Under the pieces are notes generated by a model. That model was given only the letters and a program-made list of their open reading frames with translations, had not been told where the DNA came from and did no database searches. A DNA stretch of 64,000 bases from Rhizobium lentis (lineage in GTDB: Bacteria; Pseudomonadota; Alphaproteobacteria; Rhizobiales; Rhizobiaceae), in NCBI RefSeq assembly GCF_017352135.1, contig NZ_CP071454.1, positions 1,328,501 through 1,392,500 on the forward strand, written 5' to 3'. Positions within the stretch are counted from its first letter, which is position 1. Each line of letters starts with the position of its first letter. This document shows positions 9,593 to 17,979 of this stretch, one piece after another. A program made the position numbers and the translations under genes.

Positions 9593-9610
9593 CGTCGGCG
9601 GCGACAGGAA

Positions 9611-10042
9611 TCAGCCGAGCTTGACGTCGAGCGTGATCGGAACGGCGGCGAGCGCTTTGGAAATGGGGCAGCCGGCCTTCGCCTTGTTGGCGAGTTCGGT
9701 AAAGGTTGCCTCATCCGCGCCGGGAATGCGGCCGGAGAGCGAAAGATGGATGGCGGTGACGGCAAAGCCGCCTTCGACGCTTTCCAGCGTCACCTTGGCG
9801 GAGGTTTCCATATGCTCGGCGGTGAAGCCGGCTTCGCCGAGGATCAGCGACAGCGCCATGGTGAAGCAGCCGGCGTGGGCAGCACCGATCAGCTCTTCCG
9901 GGTTGGTGCCGGGAATGCCTTCGAAGCGGCTGGCAAAGCCGTAGGGATAATCCTTCAGGGCGCCGCTCTGCGTCGAGATCAGGCCCTTGCCGTCCTTGAG
10001 TCCACCGGCCCAATGAGCCGAAGCCGTACGATTGATCTGCAT
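9611..10042 (-). CDS. OsmC-family peroxiredoxin
   Basis: A 143-residue OsmC/Ohr-fold protein that reduces organic hydroperoxides with a pair of cysteines. Both are present: the peroxidatic Cys in AAHAGCFTMAL (about residue 60) and the second Cys in AKAGCPISKAL (about residue 125). The N-terminus MQINRTASAHWAGGLKDGKG, then SGALKDYPYGFASRFEG and GTNPEELIGAAHA, match the OsmC rather than the Ohr subgroup. It appears to be a single-gene unit with its own terminator. It is likely cytoplasmic and part of oxidative or osmotic stress defence. Confidence 0.93.
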   Translation of the reverse strand: MQINRTASAHWAGGLKDGKGLISTQSGALKDYPYGFASRFEGIPGTNPEELIGAAHAGCFTMALSLILGEAGFTAEHMETSAKVTLESVEGGFAVTAIHLSLSGRIPGADEATFTELANKAKAGCPISKALAAVPITLDVKLG

Positions 10043-10187
10043 GCCGTCCTCCTGTTTTCGATCGTTTTCAGGAAGCGGCAGGGCGCCGCTCCATCCCTGA
10101 GGGAGATTGGATAGGCTCCCCGCCGGACAATATAACGCTCTATCCCAGGAAGACGACAGGCTCGTAAAAATCTGCGGACAAAGTCTT

Positions 10188-10970
10188 TCAGGCGGTATGT
10201 TGCAGCGCGCTGAGGCCGCCGTCGATCGTCAGGCAAGTAGCGTTCATGAACGGGCATTCGTCGGAGATCATGAAAACCGCGGCCATGGCGATCTCCTCCG
10301 GCGTTGCGATGCGCCCGCCGGGATGGAGCTTCATCGTCTCGGCTTTAGCTGCCTGCGGATCGGGGAAGCTGTTCCAGTAGTCGATCACCTTCTGTGTCGA
10401 GACATAACCCGGCGCCAGCGCGTTCACCCGGATATTGCGGGGCGCGTACTCCAAGCCCAGGGATTTCGTCATGCCGAGCAGCGCATGTTTCGCCAACGGA
10501 TAGGGAAACGTGTGCGGGATGATGGTGAAGGCATGCGTCGAAGCGATATTGAGGATGACGCCACCGCCTTGTTCGATCATAACAGGCAGCACCGCCTTGC
10601 AGCAGTTCCAAGCTCCCTTGAGATTGACATCGAAGCACCGGCTCCACTCCTCGTCTGTCGTCTTCAGCGGTTCGGCGAAGACGTTGACCCCCGCATTGTT
10701 GACGAGTGCATTCAGATGCCCGATCTCTTCATTCGCCTGCGCGACCAATGCGGTTATCGTTCCGGCATCGGTGATGTCGGCCGCCAGGAAACCAAGCCGG
10801 CCGCCGGTGCTCTGAAGCTCTTTCGCCGCCTTCGCCAGCAGCACGGCGTCGCGATCGAGGAGAAAGACCGCGGCATCCTCCCTGAGGAAAGCCTTGGCGA
10901 TCGCAAGGCCGATTCCCTGCGCAGCGCCTGTGATCAGGATGTTCTTGCCTTGCAAACGCTTGCCCATCAT
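10188..10970 (-). CDS. Short-chain dehydrogenase/reductase, probable sugar dehydrogenase
   Basis: A 260-residue classical SDR. The cofactor motif is TGAAQGIG near residue 14, NNAG is at about 90, the catalytic Ser lies in NIASTHAF and the catalytic pair is in YPLAK (about 150-154). LTIDGG near the C-terminus is typical of the family. The start is MMGKRLQGKN (ATG 10970 or 10967), preceded by CGGAGGAAAG; the longer open frame upstream covers a degraded gene. Remains of an aldose 1-epimerase and a galactonate-type dehydratase lie directly upstream, so this may be the surviving dehydrogenase of an oxidative sugar pathway. The substrate is not shown by sequence. Confidence 0.85.
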   Translation of the reverse strand: MMGKRLQGKNILITGAAQGIGLAIAKAFLREDAAVFLLDRDAVLLAKAAKELQSTGGRLGFLAADITDAGTITALVAQANEEIGHLNALVNNAGVNVFAEPLKTTDEEWSRCFDVNLKGAWNCCKAVLPVMIEQGGGVILNIASTHAFTIIPHTFPYPLAKHALLGMTKSLGLEYAPRNIRVNALAPGYVSTQKVIDYWNSFPDPQAAKAETMKLHPGGRIATPEEIAMAAVFMISDECPFMNATCLTIDGGLSALQHTA

Positions 10971-11010
10971 CTTTCCTCCGGCTGAACCGGCAGCGACGAC
11001 ATCAGGATCG

Positions 11011-11333
11011 TCACCTTGCCGGCAGGGTCTCACCCAAGGCGACAACAGCTCGCCCATTCCAGCCCTCGAAGGCATCGTCGCCGCGGCGATAAAGCGGATC
11101 AGGCGTATTCGGCTGGAAGGAGTGGTCGCGGCCGGCAATCGCGTTGCCTTCCACGCGATAGCCGAACGGCACCATCGCAAAAATCGCCATCGTTCCTTCC
11201 GACCCGCCGGCCGCCACGAGAAAGGGCGTCTCCCGATAGTTCGCGGCGGTGACGGCGGCACCACGATGGCTGACCCGAACGACGGGTCGCCGTGCCGCAA
11301 TTCGATTTCGTCCACCGCTGTTCCTTGGTTCAT
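11011..11333 (-). pseudogene. Aldose 1-epimerase remnant (frameshift plus internal deletion)
   Basis: From 11333 one frame reads MNQGTAVDEIELRHGD. A second minus-strand frame then continues PVVRVSHRGAAVTAANYR, ETPFLVAAGGSEGT, FAMVPFGYRVEGNAI and FQPNTPDPLY, which is the ordered N-terminal third of a galactose-mutarotase-type enzyme. It jumps directly to DDAFEGWNGRA, which resembles the NNAFEGWNGRA motif near the C-terminus of these proteins, and stops at 11011. I read this as a frameshift near residue 16 plus loss of roughly the middle half of the gene. Only about 108 codons remain of a usual 280-300, so it cannot make a working enzyme. The family call is from memory of its motifs. Confidence 0.65.
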
Positions 11334-11479
11334 CCGCGTCGCCCCGCAGCTGACGACCGCATCGGGCAGCTCCGCGATCAGCCAGCATCGGCCCACCTAC
11401 GAGATATTGACAGAATGCCTGGACATTCAAGAGGTTCATGACATTTCGGCAATGCCCATAATCATCCCGCCCCTCCATC

Positions 11480-11738
11480 CTGCAGGTCGATGCCGCCAAT
11501 TATAACGCCTTCCTCCAGGAACAGAGCCTCGGCATCCACTACAATACCGGCAACGGCATCCTCGAACATCTCCAACAAGGAAGTGTTCCAACATGCCGAT
11601 GGTTTCGTTTCCATCCCGCAGGGGCCGGGCCTCGGCATCGAGGTCGACGAGGCCAATGTGATCGAACGCGCCAAGGAGGGCCATCGCTGGCGCAACCCGG
11701 TCTGGCGCCATGCCGACGGCAGCTTCGCCGAGTGGTAA
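11480..11738 (+). pseudogene. C-terminal remnant of a galactonate-dehydratase-like enolase-superfamily gene
   Basis: One frame from 11480 reads LQVDAANYNAFLQEQSLG, IHYNTGN and ILEHL. At about 11571 the match moves by one base into NKEVFQHADGFVSIPQGPG, LGIEVDEANVIERAKEG and HRWRNPVWRHADGSFAEW, then a stop. This is the characteristic C-terminus of mandelate-racemase/muconate-lactonizing-type sugar acid dehydratases (galactonate dehydratase group). An extra C in CTCCAACAAG explains the frameshift. The N-terminal three quarters, with the catalytic residues, are absent. A terminator-like hairpin follows at 11745. No gene was seen in 11334-11479. Confidence 0.7.
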
Positions 11739-11744
11739 GAGTGG

Positions 11745-11771
11745 AAGGGTCGCGCAAGCGGCCCTTTTTCG
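11745..11771 (+). terminator. Rho-independent terminator retained after the dehydratase remnant
   Basis: AAGGGTCGC (11745-11753) and GCGGCCCTT (11758-11766) pair with one G-T wobble around GCAA, followed by TTTC. It lies seven bases after the remnant's stop codon. Confidence 0.7.
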
Positions 11772-11833
11772 TTCGTGGTGTCGGAAATAGGGCCTCTCGT
11801 CCGTCATAATGGAAGCTCAAGAGGAGGTTTCAC

Positions 11834-12229
11834 ATGGCCAGAGCAATCGCAATCATCGCCGCCCGCATCATCTTCAGTTTCATTTTCTTCATGGCAGCCG
11901 GCTTCAAGTTCGCTGATATCGGCGCCACGGCGGGCTATATCGCTGCCGCCGGCTTCCCGATGGGGACCTTGCTCACCTGGGTCGCAGCCTTTTTCGAGAT
12001 CGCCTTGGCCCTTGCCTTCATATCAGGCGCCTTCTTCACCGAGGCGAGCCTGCTCGCCGGCATCTACGTGATCTTCCTCGCCTTCGCCTTCCACGGACCA
12101 TCCCGTTGGCAGCAGAACCAGGCCGAGTTCGGCTTCTTCGTCGATCATTTCACCTTCCTCGCCGGTCTGCTCTTTGCCGCCGTTCACGGGCCGGAGAAAT
12201 GGGCGTTGAGGCACAGCCTCGTCAAATAG
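11834..12229 (+). CDS. DoxX-family membrane protein
   Basis: A 131-residue protein with four predicted membrane segments, at about residues 5-25, 35-58, 60-85 and 100-118. The stretches IFSFIFFMAAGFKFAD and AAFFEIALALAFISGAF fit the DoxX/SURF4-like family, as does FHGPSRWQQNQAEFGFFVDH in the second half. The ATG is preceded by AAGAGGAGG at a good distance. DoxX-type proteins are linked to redox and thiol stress in some bacteria, but the role here cannot be read from sequence. The SDR gene begins 80 bp downstream on the same strand and may be co-transcribed. Confidence 0.85.
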   Translation: MARAIAIIAARIIFSFIFFMAAGFKFADIGATAGYIAAAGFPMGTLLTWVAAFFEIALALAFISGAFFTEASLLAGIYVIFLAFAFHGPSRWQQNQAEFGFFVDHFTFLAGLLFAAVHGPEKWALRHSLVK

Positions 12230-12309
12230 TGCATCGGTCCGATACCGTTCCGGAACCAAGAGCCGCCGCGATCATTGTTCTCCACCGCTCGGCAAAGAGG
12301 AGCCCGCTC

Positions 12310-13089
12310 ATGGAGTTGCAGGGAAAGATCGCGTTGGTGACCGGGGCAGGATCCGGCATCGGCAAGGCGACCGCATTGAAGCTCGCCGCCGAAGGCGCTA
12401 GGGTCGCTGTGCTCAGCCGCACGGAAAGCGAGGTGACCGAGACCTGCCGGGAAATTGCCAACGCCGGCGGCCAGTCGATCGCGTTGACCGCCGACACCAG
12501 CGACGAGGCCCAGATGCGTGCGGCGATCGGCAGGCTGACCGATGCCTTCGGCGGCATCGACATCGTCATCGCCAATGCCGGCATCAACGGCGTCTGGGCG
12601 CCGATCGACGATCTGAAACCGGACGAATGGGACCAGACGATTTCCGTGAACCTGCGCGGCACCTATATGACGCTCTATCTGACCGTGCCCCATCTCAAGA
12701 GGAACGGTGGCTCCATCGTCGTCGTGTCCTCGATCAACGGCACGCGCACCTTCACCACGCCGGGCGCGACGGCCTATACCGCCACCAAGGCCGCGCAGGT
12801 TGCCATGGTCCAGCAACTCGCACTGGAGCTGGGAAAACATCACATCCGCATCAATGCCGTCTGCCCCGGCGCGATCGAGACCGGCATTGCCGCTAATACC
12901 AGCATGCGGCATCGCGAAGAAACCGAGGTGCCCGTCATCTGGCCGGAGGGCGAAATCCCGATCACCAACGGCAAGAAGGGCGCAAGCGAGGATGTCGCCG
13001 AAGCGATCCTCTTCCTCGCGTCGGACCGCGCCCGTCATATCACCGGCACACCCATTTGGATCGATGGCGGGCAGAGCCTGCTGCGATAG
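12310..13089 (+). CDS. Short-chain dehydrogenase/reductase
   Basis: A 259-residue SDR that starts at the ATG giving MELQGKIALVTGAGSGIGKA. All family motifs are intact: TGAGSGIG for NAD(P) binding, IANAGI, the catalytic Ser in VVSSINGTRTF, YTATK (catalytic Tyr and Lys) and WIDGGQSLL at the C-terminus. The acidic or basic residue deciding NAD versus NADP preference is not obvious (VAVLSRTES suggests NADP). Its substrate is unknown. The gene follows a DoxX gene and converges on a cyclase gene 13 bp away. Confidence 0.85.
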   Translation: MELQGKIALVTGAGSGIGKATALKLAAEGARVAVLSRTESEVTETCREIANAGGQSIALTADTSDEAQMRAAIGRLTDAFGGIDIVIANAGINGVWAPIDDLKPDEWDQTISVNLRGTYMTLYLTVPHLKRNGGSIVVVSSINGTRTFTTPGATAYTATKAAQVAMVQQLALELGKHHIRINAVCPGAIETGIAANTSMRHREETEVPVIWPEGEIPITNGKKGASEDVAEAILFLASDRARHITGTPIWIDGGQSLLR

Positions 13090-13102
13090 AGCAAGCCTGA
13101 AG

Positions 13103-14320
13103 TCAGTTGTTCAGCCGGGCGCCGTCGAGCGTATAGAGCTCCTGCGCGCGTTGCACGCCGCGCAGCGCATAGCGTCCGACGCAGGCGAGCGCCGCGCGCT
13201 GATCCTCCGGTATCGCCGCGGCAAAATCGGAGGAGATCAGCAGGTTGAGATCGACCGAACGGCACATCGAGGCGATGCGGCTGACCTCGTTGACGGCAGG
13301 GCCGATGACGGTAAAGTCCAGCCGGTCCTGGCTGCCGATATTGCCATAGAAGACATCACCGATATGCAGGCCGATATAGACATCCGTCGTCGGCCGGCCT
13401 TCAGCCTCGCGTTCGCCGTTCAGCCTGGCGAGCTTTTCCCGCAGAAGCGATTCAGCGGCAAGTGCTGCGCGGCAGGTCTCTGCCGGCAGCTCGCCCTTGA
13501 AGATGGCAAGAACACCGTCGCCGATCAGCTTCAGCACATTGCCGCCGGCCTCGTGGATCGCCGAGATCGCCACCTCGCTGTAATCGTTGAGCAGCGGGAT
13601 GATTTCCTCCGGCGGCACGCGATCGGAAATCTTGGTGTAGTTCAAGAGATCGGAAAACCAGAGTGCCGCCGAAATCCGCTCCGATTTGCCGCGGCTGATC
13701 TTGCCTTCCATCACCTGGCGCGCCGCATCCTCGCCGAGATAGACCTCCGCGATGGTCCGGGCGATGCGCCCGAGCGCGATGCATTTGATCGCCAGCCCCA
13801 GCACCGGCACAAGCTTGCGCAGGATGGCGAGGTCGTGATCGGAAAAGCCTTGCGGATGCTTGGTTGCGAAATGCGAGAAGAAGCAATCCATCTCACCGAT
13901 CGTGCCGGCTTCGCTGAAACGATGCATCATCGCGATGAAATCCGTGTGGCCGGCCTCGGCGATCTTGTCGAGCATGGTGAAATCGATCGGATCTCCGAAG
14001 CCCAGGCGTCGGCGAACCTCCCGCTCGTTGCCCGACCAAAGATGGTAGAAGGCCGAGCGCTGCCAGCTCGCAGCCGCTTCGCCCGAGCTCGTCGGACCAT
14101 ACTCGAATTCGGTTTCGATCTCCTCAACACTGTCCCAGCGGAAGGCGCGGCCCTCATGCACGGGGTGCAGTGTGTCCATCAATGCCATGCCGCGGTCGAG
14201 CGGCAGCCCGGCATCCCGACAGGCTTTACAAAAGCCGGTCATGAGCTCCACTTCCGAGGCACCCTTCAGTCCCTGCTCCGTAACCCAGGCCGCAATCGTG
14301 CTGACGTCGCTGTAATCCAT
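13103..14320 (-). CDS. Class III adenylate/guanylate cyclase
   Basis: A 405-residue soluble protein with a C-terminal class III cyclase domain. I chose ATG 14320 (MDYSDVSTIAAWV), which has AAGGTGAG before it; a GTG five codons earlier is also possible. The catalytic domain begins near residue 210. The first metal-binding Asp is in ALWFSDLLNYT and the second in KLIGDGVLAIF, and GNIGSQDRLDFTVIGPAVNEVSRI is the usual conserved block toward the end. The N-terminal 200 residues contain DSVEEIETEFEYG and a GAF-like or sensory region with DHDLAILRKLVPVLGLAIK; a similar architecture occurs in the second cyclase at about 35.4-36.6 kb. Nucleotide specificity (ATP or GTP) cannot be decided here. Confidence 0.88.
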   Translation of the reverse strand: MDYSDVSTIAAWVTEQGLKGASEVELMTGFCKACRDAGLPLDRGMALMDTLHPVHEGRAFRWDSVEEIETEFEYGPTSSGEAAASWQRSAFYHLWSGNEREVRRRLGFGDPIDFTMLDKIAEAGHTDFIAMMHRFSEAGTIGEMDCFFSHFATKHPQGFSDHDLAILRKLVPVLGLAIKCIALGRIARTIAEVYLGEDAARQVMEGKISRGKSERISAALWFSDLLNYTKISDRVPPEEIIPLLNDYSEVAISAIHEAGGNVLKLIGDGVLAIFKGELPAETCRAALAAESLLREKLARLNGEREAEGRPTTDVYIGLHIGDVFYGNIGSQDRLDFTVIGPAVNEVSRIASMCRSVDLNLLISSDFAAAIPEDQRAALACVGRYALRGVQRAQELYTLDGARLNN

Positions 14321-14385
14321 GCCGCTCACCTTCACTCCTCTTTAAGCTGTAGCGCGAATTCGGCTTGGAAGGAAATCCAATCGGC

Positions 14386-14729
14386 TCAATCACCCGCGAG
14401 TGTATTATAGGGCGTGACGATTTCGATGGATGAAAGCGAGACGGGAATCGCCCGCCCCGATGCCTGTGCCCGGCTCATGATCGCCCTGAAGGCCGAACGT
14501 GTACCGCATCGCTGAACCGCTGCGGCGTCTCCACGACGATATCGATCGCCAGCGTGCGCCCGCTGCCCATCAGTCCTGCCTGCTGCTTCTCCAGTTCCGC
14601 GATTGCCGCCTTCACCCGCATTTCCGTCTGCCGGCGTACACCCGGCCTGCCGTTCAGAACCCGGTCGACGGTTGCGGTGCTGAGCCCCGCCTGAAAGGCA
14701 ATATCCTTAACGAGAAAGAGATGCGCCAT
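14386..14729 (-). pseudogene. LacI-family regulator with its middle deleted
   Basis: The N-terminus is an intact LacI helix-turn-helix: MAHLFLVKDIAFQAGLSTAT then VDRVLNGRPGVRRQTEMRV, and it runs to ETPQRFSDAV (about residue 75) before leaving the family and stopping at 14475. Another frame beyond it reads SAFRAIMSRAQASGRAIPV then IEIVTPYNTLAGD and a stop at 14386; IVTPYN is a typical end of rhizobial LacI proteins. About 240 residues of the ligand-binding domain are therefore missing. The N-terminal 84-residue product could still be made and might bind DNA without sensing a sugar, but this is speculation. Confidence 0.7.
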
Positions 14730-14759
14730 CGGCTCCGCTTGATGGTTTTTTGATGGATT

Positions 14760-14775
14760 AGTGATCTATATCACC
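14760..14775. promoter_or_regulatory. CRP/FNR-like palindrome upstream of the dioxygenase gene
   Basis: AGTGATCTATATCACC contains GTGA, six bases, TCAC, which is the spacing and core of a CRP site (TGTGA-N6-TCACA), and the inner GTGATCTATATCAC is a perfect palindrome. It lies 49 bp upstream of the 14825 start codon and 30 bp upstream of the divergent LacI remnant. The binding protein is unknown. Confidence 0.45.
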
Positions 14776-14824
14776 TCGCAGCCCGGGGTATAGTGCCCTC
14801 CATCGGAACCAGGGAGGAGCAGCG

Positions 14825-16012
14825 ATGAAAACCGATAACCCGCAGAAAATGCGTGCCGACCGCATCTGGCTCAGCGAAGACGCCTGCGATCTCGACGATT
14901 TTCGCCGGCTTGCGGAGAAGACGACCGACGTTGCCGAATATCCCACAGCATCGGCGGTCGAAAAAAACATCCTGATCTATGACAGCCGCAAGGTGACGGC
15001 AGCGGCCGGAACGTCAGAAGACCGGCGCGCCTTGCTGGCGGAAATCTGCGAAGCCTTCGGCGAAGGTCCCGGCGTCATTGTGTTCAAGCGCGCTTACGAA
15101 GACACCGGCATTATCGACCGCGCCAGCACGATCTTTGACGCCATCATCGAGGAACAACACCGCACCGCAACCGGCGGCGGCGATCACTTCGCCAAGCCCG
15201 GCGCCAACGACCGCATCTGGAATTCGCTGGAAAAACACTGCCTCGCCGATCCGGCGAATTTTGCCGCATATTACGGCAACGCCATTATCGCTTTGGCAAG
15301 CGAAGCCTGGCTGGGTCCGAGCTACCAGATGACGGCGCAGGTCAATCGCGTCAATCCGGGCGGTGCGGCGCAGTCGGCCCATCGCGACTACCATCTCGGC
15401 TTTCAGTCGTCTGAGATAATCGAGCGGTTTCCGGCGCATGTGCACCGGCTGTCGCCGGTGCTGACGCTGCAGGGCGCGGTCGCTCACTGTGACATGCCGC
15501 TCGTAAGCGGCCCGACGCTCTTTTTGCCGCACAGCCAGACTTATTTGCCGGGCTATCTCGCGCTGAAGCGGCAGGAGTTCCGGGACTATTTTGAGACCAA
15601 CCATGTCCAGCTGCCACTGGAAAAGGGCGACGTCGTCTTCTTCAACCCCGCCCTCTTCCACGCGGCCGGCACCAACCGTTCGGCCGATATCAAGCGTGTC
15701 GCCAACCTCCTGCAGGTTTCCTCCGCCTTCGGTCGGGCCATGGAAACCGTCAACCGCGAGAGGATGAGCGCCACGCTCTTCCCCGCCCTGAAGACGTTGC
15801 AGGGCAAGCTCTCGCCCGACGAAATCGCCAATGCCGTCGCCGCCTGCGCCGAAGGCTACTCCTTTCCGACCAATCTGGACCGCGACCCGCCAGTCGGCGG
15901 GCTGGCGCCGAAGACGCAGGCGCAGTTGATGCATGAGGCATTGCGCGAGGGCTGGAGCGATGAGGCCTTCACGACAGCACTTGCCGAGCAGGCGCGGAAG
16001 AAACTGAGCTAG
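14825..16012 (+). CDS. Phytanoyl-CoA dioxygenase (PhyH)-family Fe(II)/2-oxoglutarate enzyme
   Basis: A 395-residue cupin-fold dioxygenase. The iron ligands are probably the His and Asp of SAHRDYHLGF (about residues 186-195) and the distal His of FFNPALFHAAGTNRSA (about 278), with the 2-oxoglutarate-binding Arg shortly after. LVSGPTLFLPHSQTYLPGY is typical of PhyH proteins. The ribosome site GGGAGGAGC precedes the ATG. It is followed on the same strand by an SDR and an SMP-30 lactonase, so the trio probably hydroxylates and then oxidises a small carbon source. The substrate is not known, and PhyH members are very diverse. Confidence 0.85.
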   Translation: MKTDNPQKMRADRIWLSEDACDLDDFRRLAEKTTDVAEYPTASAVEKNILIYDSRKVTAAAGTSEDRRALLAEICEAFGEGPGVIVFKRAYEDTGIIDRASTIFDAIIEEQHRTATGGGDHFAKPGANDRIWNSLEKHCLADPANFAAYYGNAIIALASEAWLGPSYQMTAQVNRVNPGGAAQSAHRDYHLGFQSSEIIERFPAHVHRLSPVLTLQGAVAHCDMPLVSGPTLFLPHSQTYLPGYLALKRQEFRDYFETNHVQLPLEKGDVVFFNPALFHAAGTNRSADIKRVANLLQVSSAFGRAMETVNRERMSATLFPALKTLQGKLSPDEIANAVAACAEGYSFPTNLDRDPPVGGLAPKTQAQLMHEALREGWSDEAFTTALAEQARKKLS

Positions 16013-16109
16013 GGAACCTGGAGCCCGCTCATTCGCCAATCGGCACCGACATAAGAGACTCCCGCACCCACGGGAAGCCGTTCGTACATCATCACCAAAG
16101 AGGAACCAC

Positions 16110-16931
16110 ATGAGCACGAACCACAGCCGCCTCGACGGCAAGATCGCCATCGTCACCGGCGGCACGCAGGGATTGGGCGCAACCATCGCCCGTGTCTTCG
16201 CCGAACGCGGTGCGGAGGGCATCGTCATCTGCGGCCGCAACGAAACCAAGGGCCAGGCGAAGGCTGCGGAGATTTCGACCGCGACCGGCAAAGCGGTCGT
16301 TTACGTCAAGGCCGACCTTGCCAATGTCGAGGACGCGAGCAATGTGGTGCGCATCTGCGACGAGACCTTCGGCCGTGTCGACGCCCTGGTCAATGCCGCC
16401 GCCATCACCGATCGCGGCACCATCCTCGACACCAGCCCGGAACTCTTCGACACCATGTTTGCCGTCAATGTGCGCGCGCCGTTTTTCCTGATGCAGGAGG
16501 CGGTGAAGGTCATGCGGCGCGAAAAGATCGAGGGCACGATCGTCAATATCGGCTCGATGTCGGCCAAGGCAGGCCAGCCGTTCATCGCCGCCTATTGCGC
16601 CTCCAAGGGCGCATTGGAAACGCTGACGAAGAACACCGCCTACGCGTTGCTGCGCAACCGCATCCGCGTCAATGGCCTCAATATCGGGTGGATGGCCTCC
16701 GAAGGCGAGGACCGCATTCAGCGCGAATATCACGGGGCACCTGCCGATTGGCTGGAGAAAGCAGCCGCCAGCCAGCCCTTCGGCCGTCTCGTCGATCCGC
16801 ATGAGGTGGCTCGTGCCTGCGCCTATCTGTCATCGGCCGAATCCGGCCTGATGACTGGCTCGGTGATCTGCTTCGACCAGTCGATCTGGGGCGCTTATGA
16901 CGGCTCACCGCATCCGGTCGCCGCCCTTTGA
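16110..16931 (+). CDS. Short-chain dehydrogenase/reductase
   Basis: A 273-residue SDR with TGGTQGLG for cofactor binding near residue 17, NAAAI at about 92, catalytic Ser in NIGSMSAKAG and catalytic Tyr-Lys in YCASK (about residues 162-166). MTGSVICFDQSIWGAYDG replaces the usual C-terminal DGG motif, which is seen in a subgroup of sugar-oxidising SDRs. It lies 97 bp after the PhyH gene and 94 bp before the lactonase gene. A dehydrogenase paired with a lactonase is the classical start of an oxidative sugar pathway (sugar to lactone to acid), so it likely oxidises an aldose or polyol. Confidence 0.87.
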   Translation: MSTNHSRLDGKIAIVTGGTQGLGATIARVFAERGAEGIVICGRNETKGQAKAAEISTATGKAVVYVKADLANVEDASNVVRICDETFGRVDALVNAAAITDRGTILDTSPELFDTMFAVNVRAPFFLMQEAVKVMRREKIEGTIVNIGSMSAKAGQPFIAAYCASKGALETLTKNTAYALLRNRIRVNGLNIGWMASEGEDRIQREYHGAPADWLEKAAASQPFGRLVDPHEVARACAYLSSAESGLMTGSVICFDQSIWGAYDGSPHPVAAL

Positions 16932-17025
16932 GAAAACCGCAGCCCGGCAATTCCATAAGCCGGGCTCTGGCACCTCCGGGCTTTTGTCGATAGGAAGGAA
17001 CGGCAGCATTCAGGGAGGAACCAGC

Positions 17026-17937
17026 GTGGCCGACAATCCGCTTTATGACATCCGCGATGAGCGTTTCGGCGCTCTGGTCATCGGCAGCGCCGCCCTCGAG
17101 GAACTCTATTCCGGCTGCCGCTGGGCGGAAGGTCCGGTCTGGTTTTCCGATCTGAACTGCCTTCTCTGGAGCGATATCCCGAACGAACGCATGATGCGCT
17201 GGACTCCGGACGGAACGGTCTCGGTCTTTCGCTCACCGTCAAACTATGTGAACGGCAATACCCGCGACAGGCAGGGCCGGCTGATCTCCTGCGAACATGG
17301 CGGCCGGCGGGTCACCCGCACCGAACTGGACGGCAGCATCACTGTTCTCGCCGACAGCTACAAGGGCAAACGGCTGAACTCGCCGAACGACGTCGTCGTT
17401 CATTCAGATGACGGGATCTGGTTCTCCGATCCGACCTACGGCATTCTCTCGGATTACGAGGGTCATAAGGCCGAACCTGAGCAGCCGAGCCGCAACGTCT
17501 ACCGCATAGACCCGGCAAGCGGCGCGATAGAGGCAGTCGTGGAGGATTTCATCCAGCCGAACGGCCTTGCCTTTTCGCCAGACGAGACGAAGCTCTACAT
17601 TGCCGATTCCGGCTCGGCAAAACATGAAGTGCCGCGCCATATAAGAGTTTTCGACGTCGTTGACGGCAGGAAGCTCGAAAACAGCCGCTATTTCTGCAGC
17701 CTCGACGCCGGCAATCCCGACGGCTTTCGCTTCGATGTCGGCGGCAATCTGTGGACGAGTGCGTCCGATGGCGTGCACTGCTTTGCGCCTGACGGCACAC
17801 TGCTCGGCAAGATCCTGGTGCCGCAGACGGTGTCCAATCTCACCTTCGGCGGTCCGAAGAAGAACCGTCTTTTTATCACCGCGACGCGCTCGGTCTATTC
17901 GATCTATACCAAGACGAACGGCGCACAATATCCGTAA
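17026..17937 (+). CDS. SMP-30/gluconolactonase-family hydrolase
   Basis: A 303-residue six-bladed beta-propeller lactonase. I start it at GTG 17026, preceded by AGGGAGGAACCAGC; the open frame extends back into the previous gene but lacks a better site. Metal-binding residues are expected in RWAEGPVWFSD (Glu near residue 29), RLNSPNDVVVHSDDGIWFSD (Asn near 125) and FIADSG-like KLYIADSGSAK (Asp near 200); each stretch is present. It would hydrolyse a sugar lactone made by the SDR upstream. It converges on the ThuA gene 42 bp away. Confidence 0.9.
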   Translation: MADNPLYDIRDERFGALVIGSAALEELYSGCRWAEGPVWFSDLNCLLWSDIPNERMMRWTPDGTVSVFRSPSNYVNGNTRDRQGRLISCEHGGRRVTRTELDGSITVLADSYKGKRLNSPNDVVVHSDDGIWFSDPTYGILSDYEGHKAEPEQPSRNVYRIDPASGAIEAVVEDFIQPNGLAFSPDETKLYIADSGSAKHEVPRHIRVFDVVDGRKLENSRYFCSLDAGNPDGFRFDVGGNLWTSASDGVHCFAPDGTLLGKILVPQTVSNLTFGGPKKNRLFITATRSVYSIYTKTNGAQYP

Positions 17938-17979
17938 GGATGGAGCGCGCCGTCGAACTGCTCGGGTGGCGTTTAGCCT

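Noticed and set aside
16941..16966. Hairpin AGCCCGGC / GCCGGGCT between the SDR and lactonase genes
   Set aside because: The stem is perfect but has no T tract on the plus strand, and the downstream gene keeps its own strong ribosome site; not enough to call a terminator or attenuator.
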